A stretch of DNA of 64,000 bases from Echinometra lucunter (GCA_029962745.1 CM057157.1:26415953-26479952); one strand, 5' to 3'. Positions 33,942 through 46,924 are shown, counted from the stretch's first letter. Notes: a model not told the origin generated them from the letters alone. Program-made: numbers and translations.

Positions 33942-35051
33942 TACACCCCATTCCACAGAGGGCAAGACCTCTCAAAGACCAATGAAAGACCGAAAAATTG
34001 GACAGATCCCTCAATGATTTTTCAGTGAACGTTCAATGCTCTCCGGGGTCTTTCATGATTCCTCAGTGATCTTTCAGTGAATTTCGTGGTCTATGCAGTC
34101 TCCACCAATCACTGACCTGGTATCTTTCAGCGGTCTCTCAGGAAAATGGTCTTGCGGTGGTCTTTCAGCGATCTCTCAACAAGCGCCCAAGAGTCTTACT
34201 AGTTTTTCAATGATCTTTTGACTGTCTCTCAGAGAAATTGTGTTAAATGGTCTTTCAGAGATCTCAGTTGTTCTTTCAGAGTTCTCTCAGAGATCTTGGT
34301 CGGTCTCTCAGAGGTTCTCAATCCATTTGCTACTGGAACCGGGTGGCCCATATATTAAGGCCCCGATTCCACAGAGCAGAGACTATTGAGAGACCACTGA
34401 GAGACAAAAAAAAAAAAAAAAAAAAAAATTGGCAAGATCTCTCAGCAGTCTCCAAGACCAAAGAAAAACAGTGTCTCTGTGGAATGGCTCTAAACACCTT
34501 TAAAAGATCATTGAAAGACCAAGAAGCAATTTTCCAGCAAAATTTCTCAAAGATCTTTCTGGGACATTAAAATCGCTGAGCATTCATTGAGAGACCAATA
34601 GGACTATTGAGAGATCACTGAAAGATCATCTGACATACTGACTGAGACCTTTGAGAGCTCAATTAAAGACCTTTGAGAGACCAACCAGGATCTCTGAGAG
34701 AAATCTGAAAGAACAACTGAGATCTCTGTAAGACCATTTAACACAATTTCTCTGAGAGACAGTCAAAATATCATTGAAAGACTATTAAGACCCTTGAGCA
34801 CTCGTTGAGAGATCGCTGAAAAACCACCGAAAGACCATTTTCCTGAAAGACTGCTGAAAGACAGTTTTGAACCAGTTCAAAGTTTGGCGGAGACCACAGA
34901 GACCATGAAATTTACTGAAAGATCACTGGGGAATCATGAAAGACCTCAGAGATGATTGAAAGTTCACTGAAAAATCATTGAGAGATCTGTCAATTTTTCT
35001 GGTCTTTCGTTGGTCTCTGAGAGGTCTTGCCCTCTATGGAATGGGGGTGTA
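33942..35051. mobile_element. Inverted-repeat element built from CTTTCAGTGATCTCTCAG-like units, unit 1
   Basis: The ends TTACACCCCATTCCACAGAG and, reversed, ATGGAATGGGGGTGTAA are inverted repeats. The arms are arrays of degenerate 18-20-bp units of the type GGTCTTTCAGTGATCTCTC in one direction and its complement in the other. A secondary inverted partner of 34376-34640 lies downstream at 35090-35350, so two inverted repeats overlap. A poly-A run is at 34408-34428. The second copy of this structure is at about 40769-41860. Confidence 0.78.
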
Positions 35052-35089
35052 AGCCTATGGGAATATTAGAATTAACGGGTAACTGATCT

Positions 35090-35352
35090 CTCCAGGGTCT
35101 CATTCAGTCCGTCAGAGGATCTTTCAGTGATATCTCAGTAGTCTTATTGGTCTCTCAATGAACGCTCGGCGATCTTAAAGGTCCCACAGAGATCTCTGAG
35201 AAATTTTGCTGGAAAATTACTTCGTGGCCTTTCAATGATCTTTTAAAGGTTTTTTTTTCCACAGAAACACTATTTTTCTCTGGTCTTGGAGACTGGTGAG
35301 AAATCTTGCCAATTTTTGGTCTCTCAAGAATGTCTGCTCTGTGGATATCCAG
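35090..35352. repeat. Downstream inverted arm of the CTTTCAGTGATC array
   Basis: Reverse complement of about 34376-34640, from GAGCAGAGACTATTGAGAG on the inner side to CTCTCAAGAATGTCTGCTC here. It is outside the ends at 33942-35051, implying a composite or rearranged element. Confidence 0.7.
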
Positions 35353-35940
35353 ATTGAGTTTTGGCTGTCTAATAATCAACTACTCAGGCTATTCATTGTC
35401 AAGGCAGCACGAGCAAAAGCGACGGCCAATTTGCAGTCCTGGGTATAATTAGGACCGCCCTTTTAGTTGCAGAAAAGGGGCATTTTAAAGAAGGAAATCC
35501 TTTATGTATGTTCATAGAGGGAGTGGAATAAAGGGTAAATTCCTATTTTTTTCCACGAGGCAAAATCAAAAAAATGAACGTAGATTAATAATATGGGATA
35601 CTGTGCATCATATGCGCCGGAAACGGGGGGGGGGGGGGGGGGAGGCAGAGGGGGCAGTTGCCCATCAATCATTCGGGGGGGGATTGATTTTGCACCCCAT
35701 GGCCCCCTTGGCAAGGAAAAAATTACCTGTAGTGATTTTGCATGACAACAACCATTTTAATAAGCATGTAAGTGCTCTAAAATGCAATATTTCATTATAA
35801 AAAGTAAAAATTTTCTCGCTTGGTCGCTGCACTCCGTCTTATATTAACAGACGCATTAAAGACTGTCCGACACGACGGTAGCATCTGGGAAGTCTGGATT
35901 GCGAACATGAACGGACGGCGCAAGTTGCATCCCTGGTATC
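35353..35940. other. No gene seen; poly-G-flanked repeat end
   Basis: A poly-G run at about 35625-35642, then GGGGGCAGTTGCCC and a second poly-G near 35674. Short frames here are not conserved in type and have no domains. The same block is duplicated at about 42230-42780. Confidence 0.45.
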
Positions 35941-35942
35941 AA

Positions 35943-37356
35943 GCCAACGTTGGACCAACGATGGAAAGGCGAAAGTCGTTGGACGTTGGAAAAACTTGTT
36001 GGAGCAATGTTGAAACGACGTTGGAAACTAGTAATCTGGAGAGTTGTTTGACAGTCAACAACGACACAACGTTGACAACCTTGGAAACTAGTTTGTTGGA
36101 TATTTGTTAGATAACTGACAATGACACAACGTTGGAAACTAGTTGGGTGGAGGAATGTCGGACAGTCGACGATGAAACAACGTTGGAAACTAGTTTGTTG
36201 GATATTTGTTGGATCACTGACAATGACACAACGTTGGAAACTAGTTAGGTGAAGGTATGTCGGACAGTCGACGATGGCACAACGTTGACATCGTTAGAAA
36301 CTAGTTTATTGGACGGTGGACAATGACAGAAAGTTGGTAACTAGTTTGTTGGATATTTGTTGGACAACTAACAATGACACAACGTTGACAATGTCGGAAA
36401 CTAGTTTGCTGGAATTTTATTGGACATCTGACAATTACACAACGTTGGAAACTAGTTTGTTGGATATTTTGTTGGACAACTGACAATGACTCTATGTAGG
36501 AAACTAGTTTATCGAAGAGTGGTTGGACAACTAACAACGACACAACGCTGGAACTAGTTAGGCGGAGAGTTGTTGGACATTCGACGATGCCACAATATTG
36601 ACATCGTCGGAAACTAGTCTGAGATATGTTGGACGACTGACAATGACACAACGTTGGAAACTAGTTTGTTGGATATTTGTTGGACAACTGACAATGACAC
36701 AACGTTGGAAACTAGTTAGGTAGAGGAATGTTGGATAGTCGACGATGACACAAGGTTGACATCGTTGGAAACTAGTTTGTTGGAGAGTTGTTAGGCAGTG
36801 AACAATGTCACAACGTTGGAAACTAGTTTTTTTTTTTATATTTGTTGGACAACTAACAATGACACAACGTTGACAATGTTGGAAACTAGTTTGCTGGAAT
36901 TTTATTGGACATCTGACAATAACACAACGTTAGAAACTAGTTTGTTGGATATTTTGTTGGACAACTGACAATGACTCAATGTTGGAACTAGTTTATCGAA
37001 GAGTGGTTGGACAACTGACAATGACACAACGTTGGAAACTAGTTAGGTGGAAAGTTGTTGGACAGTCGACGATGACACAATGTGGGCATCGTTGGAAACT
37101 AGCTTGTTGTAGCTATGTTGGATGACTGACAATGACACAACGTTGGAAACTAGTTTGTTAGATAATTGTTGGACAACTGAAATTGACACAATAATTGAAA
37201 CTAGTTAGGTGGAGAGTTGTTGGACAGTCGACAATGACACAACGTTGACAAAGTTAGAAACTAGTTTGTTGGATATTTTGTTGGACAACTGACAATGACT
37301 CAATGTTGGAACTAGTTTATCGAAGAGTGGTTGGACAACTGACAATGACACAACGT
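35943..37356. repeat. 51-bp minisatellite (ACGTTGGAAACTAGT), unit 1
   Basis: Many tandem copies of a unit with ACAACGTTGGAAACTAGTTT, then GTTGGATATTTGTTGGACAA and CTGACAATGAC, about 51 bp, with variants in the second part. Because the period is a multiple of three, long repetitive frames occur on both strands (for example minus 36301-36651). The array also supplies the 3' breakpoint of the segmental duplication. Confidence 0.92.
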
Positions 37357-39321
37357 TAAGTCAAGTGTGGTCGACCGAACTAACCGCGAATCCTTGTCGA
37401 TAGAGTACTGAATACATTTTTTTTTACCAGACACAAAACCGAACAAAGCTGAACTCAACCCGAACAAGGGCTGTATTGACACCGACAAAAAATAGTCAGT
37501 TGTCAACCGGTACTAACCTTGAAAAGCAATTTTATGATGATTCTTGTTAAGATATATTTTTGGAAAGGTATTATAGATTATATACTGTGTTCTTTATTAC
37601 AACTCAAAACTTGTATTGGTACATAAATAACGTAAAACATACTTGTACAAACATGACAAAATAAATGACCAACATCATTACAATACAATGACATACAAAA
37701 TATTACTATGAATAGGAAAGAAAAGAAAACAATAGAAAAGTAAAAGAAGCAGAAGAATAGAAGTAGAAGAAGAAGACTAATGAGAAAAAGAGAAGAACAA
37801 GATTGAGGAAAATGGGGAAGGAAGAAAGGAAAAGTGAGAAGAAAGCAGGCAAGGATTAGAAATGAAGAGAGAATAGAGAAGAGAAAGCACTCTGACAACC
37901 ATAGGTGCATTATGTATAAAAAAAAAAAAAGAGAAATTGTCACAACCTTTTAAATACATACCCAGTAGACCAAAACAAATGGGAGGCTTTCCAAATCTTA
38001 CAGGAAATAAGGGGTAATAAAGGTAAAACAGAAAAATCAAAAAGGGAGAGAACCAAAGTAAGAAAAAGGAAAGAAAAAAAATGAGACAAAGGACAAGAAG
38101 CAAAAAGAGGCAAAAAGAAAAAAGATAAAATATTAGAAAAGGAAGGAGGAAGAGAAGAATAAATGAATGGAAAAAGGGAAAAAGAGAGAGGAGCATGAAA
38201 AGAGAAAGGGGAAAGGAAGGGAAAGAAAAGGATTGAAGGAAGAGAAGAAAAAAAAAAGAATAAACACACACAAAAGATAAAGATAGAAGTAAAATAAAAC
38301 AGTGAGTGTTGTTTACAAATTTTAAAATGGACGGAAGTTGATTTCACTTACCTTTTTATGGTGGGGGCGGGGGTAATTATGAAAAAGAAATATGCAAAAG
38401 TATTTGTGGTGCATTACTGTTGGAAATTCGTAGGAAGTTTATAAACATGATATTGCAGATAATTTTCGAGAAGAAAAAAAAACACAGGAAAAATATTTAA
38501 TAAAAATTATGTTTATTCGTTCTGATTCTAGTTTTTTTTACATGCACATGCATAGTAAGATCAGAGAGCTTGAAGGGATGAAAATTAAATTTACAGGAAG
38601 CGGCGGGGGGGGGGGGGGGGGGGGGGTCACACCCAAATTGAATTTGGCCCCCAAACATAATTATAGAAATTGCAAAAAAGTCAGTATCTAACATCACAAA
38701 TTGCTCATTTCCTAGTCTTGCAAAACTGTGAAAACTCAAGAACTTCGGGGCTGGGGCCGGAGGCGCCTGAACCCTGTTAGGGGCCCTACAGCCCCTGAAG
38801 TCTGTTTGCTTGCGTGTCAGCCCCCCCTCCCCCTACTCAAAGAACGTCCTGCGGTCTCTTCTCCATAGGTACCTAACGTGTGGAGATAGAATGGGTTGGG
38901 GCAGAGTAGATTCAAGTTTTAAAAGTCATAATTCCCCCTCCCTCCCCCCCCCCTTCAAAATGGTTGAAAAGGTGACTTTATGCTCATTTTCTAAATCTGG
39001 AAACAAAGTGGACTTAGTACCATATATAAAATTACCTTTCCAAAAAGGTATGTTTCCAAAAATCATCACAAAGTTGCATTTTGACCCACTCTTTGACTGG
39101 TTGACAACGGAATATTTGCCCGTATAAATTTTCACATTCAGAATGATAAATTAAACAAAAAAAATGCAGACAGGATGTAATCGGATCGGGTTCCAGGAGG
39201 AATCGGGGTTGTCGGTGGGGCATGCAACAGTGCCCGACCATACCAATTCAAAAAAAATATGAGTCGGTTTGAGGTCGGTTTGGCCGGTGTGACTGCACCA
39301 TGACCTTTGTGTTGATGTTAT

Positions 39322-40422
39322 GGCTTATACTAAACACTCGGGTCGCGTCGCGTCGCGGCGCGCTGTAAAACACTGGGGTCGCGGCTCGCTGAGCCAATTT
39401 TTTTTTAAATGGTGTCTTCAAATCGGCCTACACGATGGGAAAATTTTATTGAAAATTCTCGATGTTTTTACAACCCTTTTTCATTGTTGTCTTCAAGGCG
39501 GGTTCGAGGGGAAATCTACTACAAAAAAAGACAAGTTGAAAGTTGCTCTTCATTAACTGATGGAAAAATAAGAAGGCAAGAATTAGGATTGACAATACGA
39601 AAGAAAGAATACTAGGTAGATAAACTGAACTTTAAAGAAAGTGTAAGACTGCAAGGAAAGGAGTATGACAGAATGGAAACGAGGAAGAATGGAACGAGTG
39701 CAAAGATGAACTGTGGGAAATTAATAAGAGAGGAATACAAAACAATGAAAGAAAGGAACAATATGGAATGATAGGAGTAAAAGTGTAAAATTGAAAGAAT
39801 TTATTGGCCAGGTTAACAGTGATAAAGATTTTTTTCTAAATTACATGACAGAAAAACAGAAGGTAAATAAAGGGATGAAATAAAATGTAGAATTTTGTTG
39901 TTAATAAAACTGAATAGGATACAAATTACAAGGATGGATGGAAATAGAAAAAAAAAGATGTATTGTGGGAAACATAGAACACATATATAAGGTTAAAAAG
40001 GGAAAAAAATATTTTGTATTCCTCTCTTATTAATTTCCCACAGTGTTCATCTTTGTACTCGTTCCATTCTTCCTCGTTTCCATTCTGTCATACTCCTTTC
40101 CTTGCAGTCTTACACTTTCTTTAAAGTTCAATTTATCTACATAGTATTCTTTCTTTCGTATTGTCAATCCTAATTCTTGTCTTCTTATTTTTCCATCAGT
40201 TAATGAAGAGCAACTTTCAACTTGTCTTTTTTGTAGTAGATTTCGCCTTGAAGACAACAATGAAAAAGGGTTGTAAAAACATCGAGAATTTTCAATAAAA
40301 TTTTCCCATCGTGTAGGCCGATTTGAAGACACCATTAAAAAAAAAATTGGCTCAGCGAGCCGCGACCCGAGTGTTTTCCAGCGCGCCGCGCCGCGACGCG
40401 ACCCGAGTGTTTAGTATAAGCC
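39322..40422. mobile_element. 1101-bp foldback element with 8-bp target duplication GATGTTAT
   Basis: The ends are GGCTTATACTAAACACTCGG and, reversed, ending AGTGTTTAGTATAAGCC. Target duplications GATGTTAT lie at 39314-39321 and 40423-40430. Unit 1 of the segmental duplication holds this site once (33596-33603), so borders are exact. Inverted arms of about 410-420 bp (39322-39745 and 40014-40422) enclose about 270 bp of non-coding DNA. An 8-bp duplication is the size left by hAT- and P-type transposases, but the long arms and different terminal bases prevent a firm assignment. No transposase frame. Confidence 0.95.
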
Positions 40423-40768
40423 GATGTTATTATGCTTATTTGTGAACTATAATATTTCGTTTGTACTATAAATTATTTTCTATTGTGGGGGTATAAAAAG
40501 TTTACTATCCAGGCGTATATCACTTATTATCAATCCATTTCAAGTTTCATTCAGGTAAAGAGCATAATTTGTTATTCAAATTCCAGGAAGTGCAGTTAAA
40601 TATTAGGATCGCATAGAAGATCCCTGAAATTTAACTACAAACTGTGAACCTTTGCAGTGTCTGCAGTGATGTTCCCTTACAGTTACTGAGTTAGCGCATC
40701 TGCTTTCATATACCTTTACGTCAGCATCGTTTGCATCGCTTCTACCTGGCTGCGACATTTCTTTTTAT

Positions 40769-42175
40769 TACACCCCATTACACAGAGGGCAAGACCTCTC
40801 AAAGACCACTGAAAGACCGAAAAATTGGACAGATCCCTCAATGATTTTTCAGTGAACGTTCAATGCTCTCCGAGGTCTTTCATGATTCCTCAGTGATTTT
40901 TCAGTGAATTTCGTGGTCTATGCAGTCTCCACCAATCACTGACCTGGTATCTTTCAGCGGTCTCTCAGGAAAATGGTCTTGCGGTGGTCTTTCAGCGATC
41001 TCTCAACAAGCGCCCAAGAGTCTTACTAGTTTTTCAATGATCTTTTGACTGTCTCTCAGAGAAATTGTGTTAAATGGTCTTTCAGAGATCTCAGTTGTTC
41101 TTTCAGAGTTCTCTCAGAGATCTTGGTCGGTCTCTCAGAGGTTCTCAATCCATTTGCTACTGGAACCGGGTGGCCCATATATTAAGGCCCCGATTCCACA
41201 GAGCAGAGACTATTGAGAGACCACTGAGAGACAAAAAAAAAAATGGCAAGATCTCTCAGCAGTCTCCAAGACCAAAGAAAAACAGTGTCTCTGTGGAATG
41301 GCTCTAAACACCTTTAAAAGATCACTGAAAGACCAAGAAGAAATTTTCCAGCAAAATTTCTCAAAGATCTTTCTGGGACATTAAAATCGCTGAGCATTCA
41401 TTGAGAGGCCAATAGGACTATTGAGAGATCACTGAAAGATCATCTGACATACTGACTGAGACCTTTGAGAGCTCAATTAAAGACCTTTGAGAGACCAACC
41501 AGGATCTCTGAGAGAAATCTGAAAGAACAACTGAGATCTCTGTAAGACCATTTAACACAATTTCTCTGAGAGACAGTCAAAATATCATTGAAAGACTATT
41601 AAGACCCTTGAGCACTCGTTGAGAGATCGCTGAAAAACCACCGAAAGACCATTTTCCTGAAAGACTGCTAAAGACAGTTTTTTTAACCAGTTCAAAGTTT
41701 GGCGGAGACCACAGAGACCATTTACTGAAAGATCACTGGGGAATCATGAAAGACCTCGGAGATGATTGAAAGTTCACTGAAAAATCATTGAGAGATCTGT
41801 CAATTTTTCTGGTCTTTCGTTGGTCTCTGAGAGGTCTTGCCCTCTATGGAATGGGGGGGGGGGGGGAATATTAGAATTAACGGGTAACTGATCTCTCCAG
41901 GGTCTCATTCAGTCCGTCAGAGGATCTTTCAGTGATATCTCAGTAGTCGTATTGGTCTCTCAATGAACGCTCGGCGATCTTAAAGGTCTCACAGAGATCT
42001 CTGAGAAATTTTGCTGGAAAATGACTTCTTGGCCTTTCAATGATCTTTTAAAGGTTTTTTTTTTTCCACAGAAACACTATTTTTCTCTGGTCTTGGAGAC
42101 TGGTGAGAAATCTTGCCAATTTTTGGTCTCTCAAGAATGTCTGCTCTGTGGATATCCAGATTGAGTCTTGGCTGT
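40769..42175. repeat. Second copy of the CTTTCAGTGATC inverted-repeat structure
   Basis: Counterpart of 33942-35352 in unit 2. It differs by substitutions, a shorter poly-A (about 41233-41243) and replacement of the GTGTAAGCCTATGG junction at the right end by poly-G (about 41854-41866). Confidence 0.85.
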
Positions 42176-42782
42176 CTAATAATCAACTACTCAGGCTATT
42201 CATTGTCAAGGCAGCACGAGCAAAAGCGACGGCCAATTTGCAGTCCTGGGTATAATTAGGACCGCCCTTTTAGTTGTAGAAAAGGGGCATTTTAAAGAAG
42301 GAAATCCTTTATGTATGTTCGTGATCGTCAGAGTTATGAAGTGAGGTTCATAGAGGGAGTGGAGTAAAGGGTAAATTCCTATTTTTTTCCACGAGGCACA
42401 ATCAAAAAAATGAACGTAGATTAATAAAATGGGATGCTGTGCATCATATGCGCCGGAAGCGGGGGGGGGGGGGGGAGGAAGGCAGAGGGGGCAGTTGCCC
42501 ATCAATCATTCGGGGGGGGGGATCGATTTTGCACCTCATGGCCCCCTTGGCAAGGAAAAAAATTACCTGCAGTGATTTTGCATGACAACAACCATTTTAA
42601 TAAGCATGTAAGTGCTCTAAAATGCAATATTTCAGTATAAAAAGTAAAAATTTTCTCGCTTGGTCGCTGCACTCCGTCTTATATTAACAGACGCATTAAA
42701 GACTGTCCGACACGACGGTAGCATCTGGGAAGTCTGGATTGCGAACATGAACGGACGGCGCAAGTTGCATCCCTGGTATCAA

Positions 42783-44560
42783 GCCAACGTTGGACCAACG
42801 TTGGAAAGGCGAAAGTCGTTGGACGTTGGAAAAACTTGTTGGAGCAATGTTGAAACGACGTTGGAAACTAGTAATCTGGAGAGTTGTTTGACAGTCAACA
42901 ACGACACAACGTTGACAACCTTGGAAACTAGTTTGTTGGATATTTGTTAGATAACTGACAATGACACAACGTTGGAAACTAGTTGGGTGGAGGAATGTCG
43001 GACAGTCGACGATGAAACAACGTTGGAAACTAGTTTGTTGGATATTTGTTGGACAACTAACAATGACACAACGTTGACAATGTCGGAAACTAGTTTGCTG
43101 GAATTTTATTGGACATCTGACAATTACACAACGTTGGAAACTAGTTTGTTGGATATTTTGTTGGACAACTGACAATGACTCTATGTAGGAAACTAGTTTA
43201 TCGAAGAGTGGTTGAACAACTAACAACGACACAACGCTGGAACTAGTTAGGCGGAGAGTTGTTGGACATTCGACGATGCCACAATATTGACATCGTCGGA
43301 AACTAGTTTGAGATATGTTGGACGACTGACAATGACACAACGTTGGAAACTAGTTTGTTGGATATTTGTTGGACAACTGACAATGACACAACGTTGGAAA
43401 CTAGTTAGGTAGAGGAATGTTGGATAGTCGACGATGACACAAGGTTGGCATCGTTGGAAACTAGTTTGTTGGAGAGTTGTTAGGCAGTGAACAATGTCAC
43501 AACGTTGGAAACTAGTTTTTTTTTATATTTGTTGGACAACTAACAATGACACAACGTTGACAATGTCGGAAACTAGTTTGCTGGAATTTTATTGGACATC
43601 TGACAATAACACAACGTTAGAAACTAGTTTGTTGGATATTTTGTTGGACAACTGACAATGACTCAATGTTGGAACTAGTTTATCGAAGAGTGGTTGGACA
43701 ACTGACAATGACACAACGTTGGAAACTAGTTAGGTGGAAAGTTGTTGGACAGTCGACGATGACACAATGTGGGCATCGTTGGAAACTAGCTTGTTGTAGC
43801 TATGTTGGATGACTGACAATGACACAACGTTGGAAACTAGTTTGTTAGATAATTGTTGGACAACTGAAATTGACACAATAATTGAAACTAGTTAGGTGGA
43901 GGGTTGTTGGACAGTCGACAATGACACAACGTTGACAACGTTAGAAACTAGTTTGTTGGTATTTTGTTGGACAACTGACAATGACTCAATGTTGGAACTA
44001 GTTTATCGAAGAGTGGTTGGACAACTGACAATGACACAACGTTGGAAACTAGTTAGGTGGAAAGTTGTTGGACAGTCGACGATGACACAATGTGGGCATC
44101 GTTGGAAACTAGCTTGTTGTAGCTATGTTGGATGACTGACAATGACACAACGTTGGAAACTAGTTTGTTAGATGATTGTTGGACAACTGAAATTGACACA
44201 ATAATTGAAACTAGTTAGGTGGAGAGTTGTTGGACAGTCGACAATGACACAACGTTGACAACGTTAGAAACTAGTTTGTTGGATAATAATATTGTCGCAC
44301 AACTGACTACGACACAACATTGGAAACTAATTTGTTGAAGAGTTATCGGACAACTTGCAATGGCACAGCACTGGGAACTAGTTAGGTAGAGAGTGTCGTC
44401 GGACAACTTGCAATGACACAACGTTGGAAAACTAGTTTGTTGGAAAGTAGTTGGACAACTGGCAATGGCACAACGTTGGAAACTAGTTTGTTGGAGAGTT
44501 GTCGGACGACTAACAAAGACACAACGTTGGAATTTAATTTATTGAAGTGTTGTCGGACGA
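42783..44560. repeat. 51-bp minisatellite (ACGTTGGAAACTAGT), unit 2
   Basis: Continuation of the array family in the second segmental copy. A block of about 320 bp is itself repeated (near 43666-43990 and 43990-44310). The minus frame at 42696-43340 (214 codons) is a product of the 51-bp period and not a gene. The array decays into ATGACAAAAATGAC-type sequence at about 44560. Confidence 0.9.
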
Positions 44561-44569
44561 ATGACAAAA

Positions 44570-46205
44570 ATGACAAAAATAGTAGACCAAATGGGTTTAG
44601 CCAGGGTGGTGTTAGACGATTGAGTTAGCCCAGCTACCGAGTGTCCTAGAAAAAAGTTTACACTTTTGAAAGGGCCCCCCATTAAAATAATCTGAATTTT
44701 TTTTAAAAGTCTATGTACGGATAGCTCTGTCTCTTCTTTCATATGACACCAAAAAGTCCGAAAAATATATGTTTTGGGGTGAGCATTGCCCACTTTTGTA
44801 AAGAATATGAAAATCAGGTTGCGCAGGAATTGACTTCCCGTTTGTATTAAGTGAAAAGTTCCATAGCTTACAAATTGCCGATGGTATGATAGATTCATGA
44901 TAAATCAAGATGGATGTGGGTTGTGGAGTGAATAACATGGTTTATGTAATCAAAATTTTATGCATAAATGGTCTGTATAACTGTATTGCATATGATTAGC
45001 ATTCCTGGTATGTGATAATGTCCAAGACGATGGTGTTGTTGTGTTCCTGGGAATTCAGGATGAGGTGATGGTACATGTTGCTGGAGAGGTGAAATGGAGT
45101 TGGGTGTGATTGGGTGGAAGGGGTGCCAGGTGGGGGTCGAGAGGACGGGGTCCACCCACTTGACCAAAGGCCCGCGAGGCCGACTTTTCTCGTATTGTAT
45201 TTTCCTTCATCACAAATAATCCGCCATCGGTATATAAAATAATTATGTCTCCTTCAGCATGTTTCGTCCTCGTTTCCGGAGGTCCCGCTGCTCTTTAATA
45301 CTTCTTAAACTTCCTTCTGGCACAGGAATTGGTTAGAGCGGTGTGATATCATAGATTACAATGTGCTATTTTGGGCCTCGCGTGCCTTCGGTGAAGTGGG
45401 TTGTCACCGAGAGGACAGTCATTTGCATGCATGTATACCCCCCCCCCCCCTTTCATGTGTTAGTTGGTCTGTGTGCTCATATCCTACCGGTACATGTAGG
45501 TCGTTTTATCATGGCATATTAAAGCCATTCTTGTGGATTTTCTCCATTCAAAAAAATCCAGTCCACCTTCCCTTAACCCAAATTGTACCACTGATTGTTG
45601 ATTGATTGATTGATTGATTGACTAATTGATTGATAGACTGATTGATTATTGACTAATATGTTACTTCAATGATTGAATCATTGTGATTGCTTTTGAATCA
45701 ACACATTCTTGCCATTGCCAGAGTACTCCCAGAGAAAATCTGTTACCATTTCCACAGACTTAATACATGTACCAAATAATGCAATAAACAATGCCACATT
45801 AAAAATTTTTATAAGAATTGTAAGGCTCGGTCATGCATTCGATTGACGTTCACTGCAAAAGAAAAAAAAGAAGGAAAAACCATGATTTATCATAATCTTA
45901 TCAAACCATCCTCACTTTTGTGAGCTGGGAAACTACTCACCTCAAAAGTGACAGTCAATTCCTGCGCAACCTGATTTTTATACCCTTTACAAAAATGGGT
46001 AATGTTCACCCAAGCATGAATTATTTTCGGACTTTTTGGTGTCATATGAAAGAAGAGACCTTGGGTCATTCGTATACAAACGGTTTCAAAAAGTTTCAAA
46101 TATTTTCTGATTTGGGGGCTTTTTCAAAAGTGTATTTTTTTTTTTTTGGGGGGGGGGGGGGGGGACACTCTGTAGTAGTAGACCAAGTGGCTGTAAATAA
46201 TGTGG
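44570..46205. mobile_element. TIR element with ~270-bp inverted arms
   Basis: The left arm (about 44575-44850) and right arm (about 45940-46190) are inverted copies: GTAGACCAAATGG, GTGTCC, CTTTCATATGACACCAAAAA and CAGGTTGCGCAGGAATTGAC on the left have complements in the right arm. Left and right arms differ by poly-T/poly-G expansion at about 46134-46163. The loop of about 1.1 kb contains (GATT)n near 45597-45620 and no recognisable gene. Confidence 0.78.
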
Positions 46206-46920
46206 TAGACCAGGTGGACATTTTACGAAATTGGTATAGCCTACCTGAAAATTAGACAAAATGCTAGAGCTTAGTGGCGATTAGACCAAATTGTTAGTAG
46301 ACGAATTGGTTGTAGACGAAATGGGATTAGATCATGTGCACTGGGATGAGACCAGATGGGCATTAGGCAAAGTGCAATTAGACCAAGTGGCAATTCACCG
46401 ATGGCTCAAAGTTAAACATTGGGTCCTTGTCACCATTAAAATGAAAACGCTTGTTTCGTTGGCGATACGACGTTGGGCCAACGTTGGCATAACGTTGGAT
46501 CTGATCATAATGAGCACTCATGAATATTCATTACAAATTAAGTAAATGACAAAAATTTGGGGAAATAGATATCATATATTCATTTTTTTTTCATGCAATA
46601 ATTTAACTTTGAGCTTTATCGCAAAAGGTATGTAGATTGTTTATCATGTCGTTTATAATTCAAACATTTGATTTAAGGAGGTATTTTCAGGTCGAATATG
46701 AAAAATCGTAATTTTCAACCAATTTTTTTTAAGTACGGCAGTATAGTCTTTATATAAGGAAGTAGATGAAGAGGTTAGTTTTGTGGCCCAGTAGATAGTT
46801 GTAGGATGTAGGATGATAGGAATAGAAAGTAGGATTGTAGGATAGGATAGAACTATGGCCATGTGATAGGAGAAAGAGTGGTAAACATGTACTTCACCTT
46901 GACATTAATTATTTTTTAAT
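46206..46920. repeat. Degenerate TTAGACCAAGTGG array and AT-rich DNA
   Basis: From 46165 to about 46400 a 17-20-bp word of the type TTAGACCAAGTGGC recurs about ten times with heavy divergence. At 46470-46500 there is a short ACGTTGGGCCAACGTTGG segment. The rest shows no feature. Confidence 0.55.
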
Positions 46921-46924
46921 GATG

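Larger units (their letters stand above)
31391..37354. repeat. Tandem segmental duplication, unit 1
   Basis: Sequence from GTTAAGTCAAGTGTGG at 31391 recurs from 37355 with very high identity. The unit ends inside the 51-bp minisatellite. Against unit 2 it lacks the 1101-bp insertion at 39322 and about 78 bp near 32190. It has an additional 323 bp (about 32461-32783) bounded by direct AAAATTATGT repeats, and about 150 bp more in its minisatellite (about 36207-36357). Confidence 0.92.
37355..44040. repeat. Tandem segmental duplication, unit 2
   Basis: Second copy of 31391-37354. Its extra length is accounted for by the 1101-bp insertion plus an 8-bp target duplication and a 78-bp purine block (about 38160-38240), offset by loss of 323 bp at about 38508 and about 150 bp of minisatellite. 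Homology ends in the minisatellite, which continues to about 44560. Confidence 0.9.

Noticed and set aside
42696..43340. 214-codon minus-strand open frame (and the related frame at 36301-36651)
   Set aside because: It lies entirely in the 51-bp minisatellite, whose period keeps any stop-free frame open. The repeated peptide is low in information and varies freely between copies.
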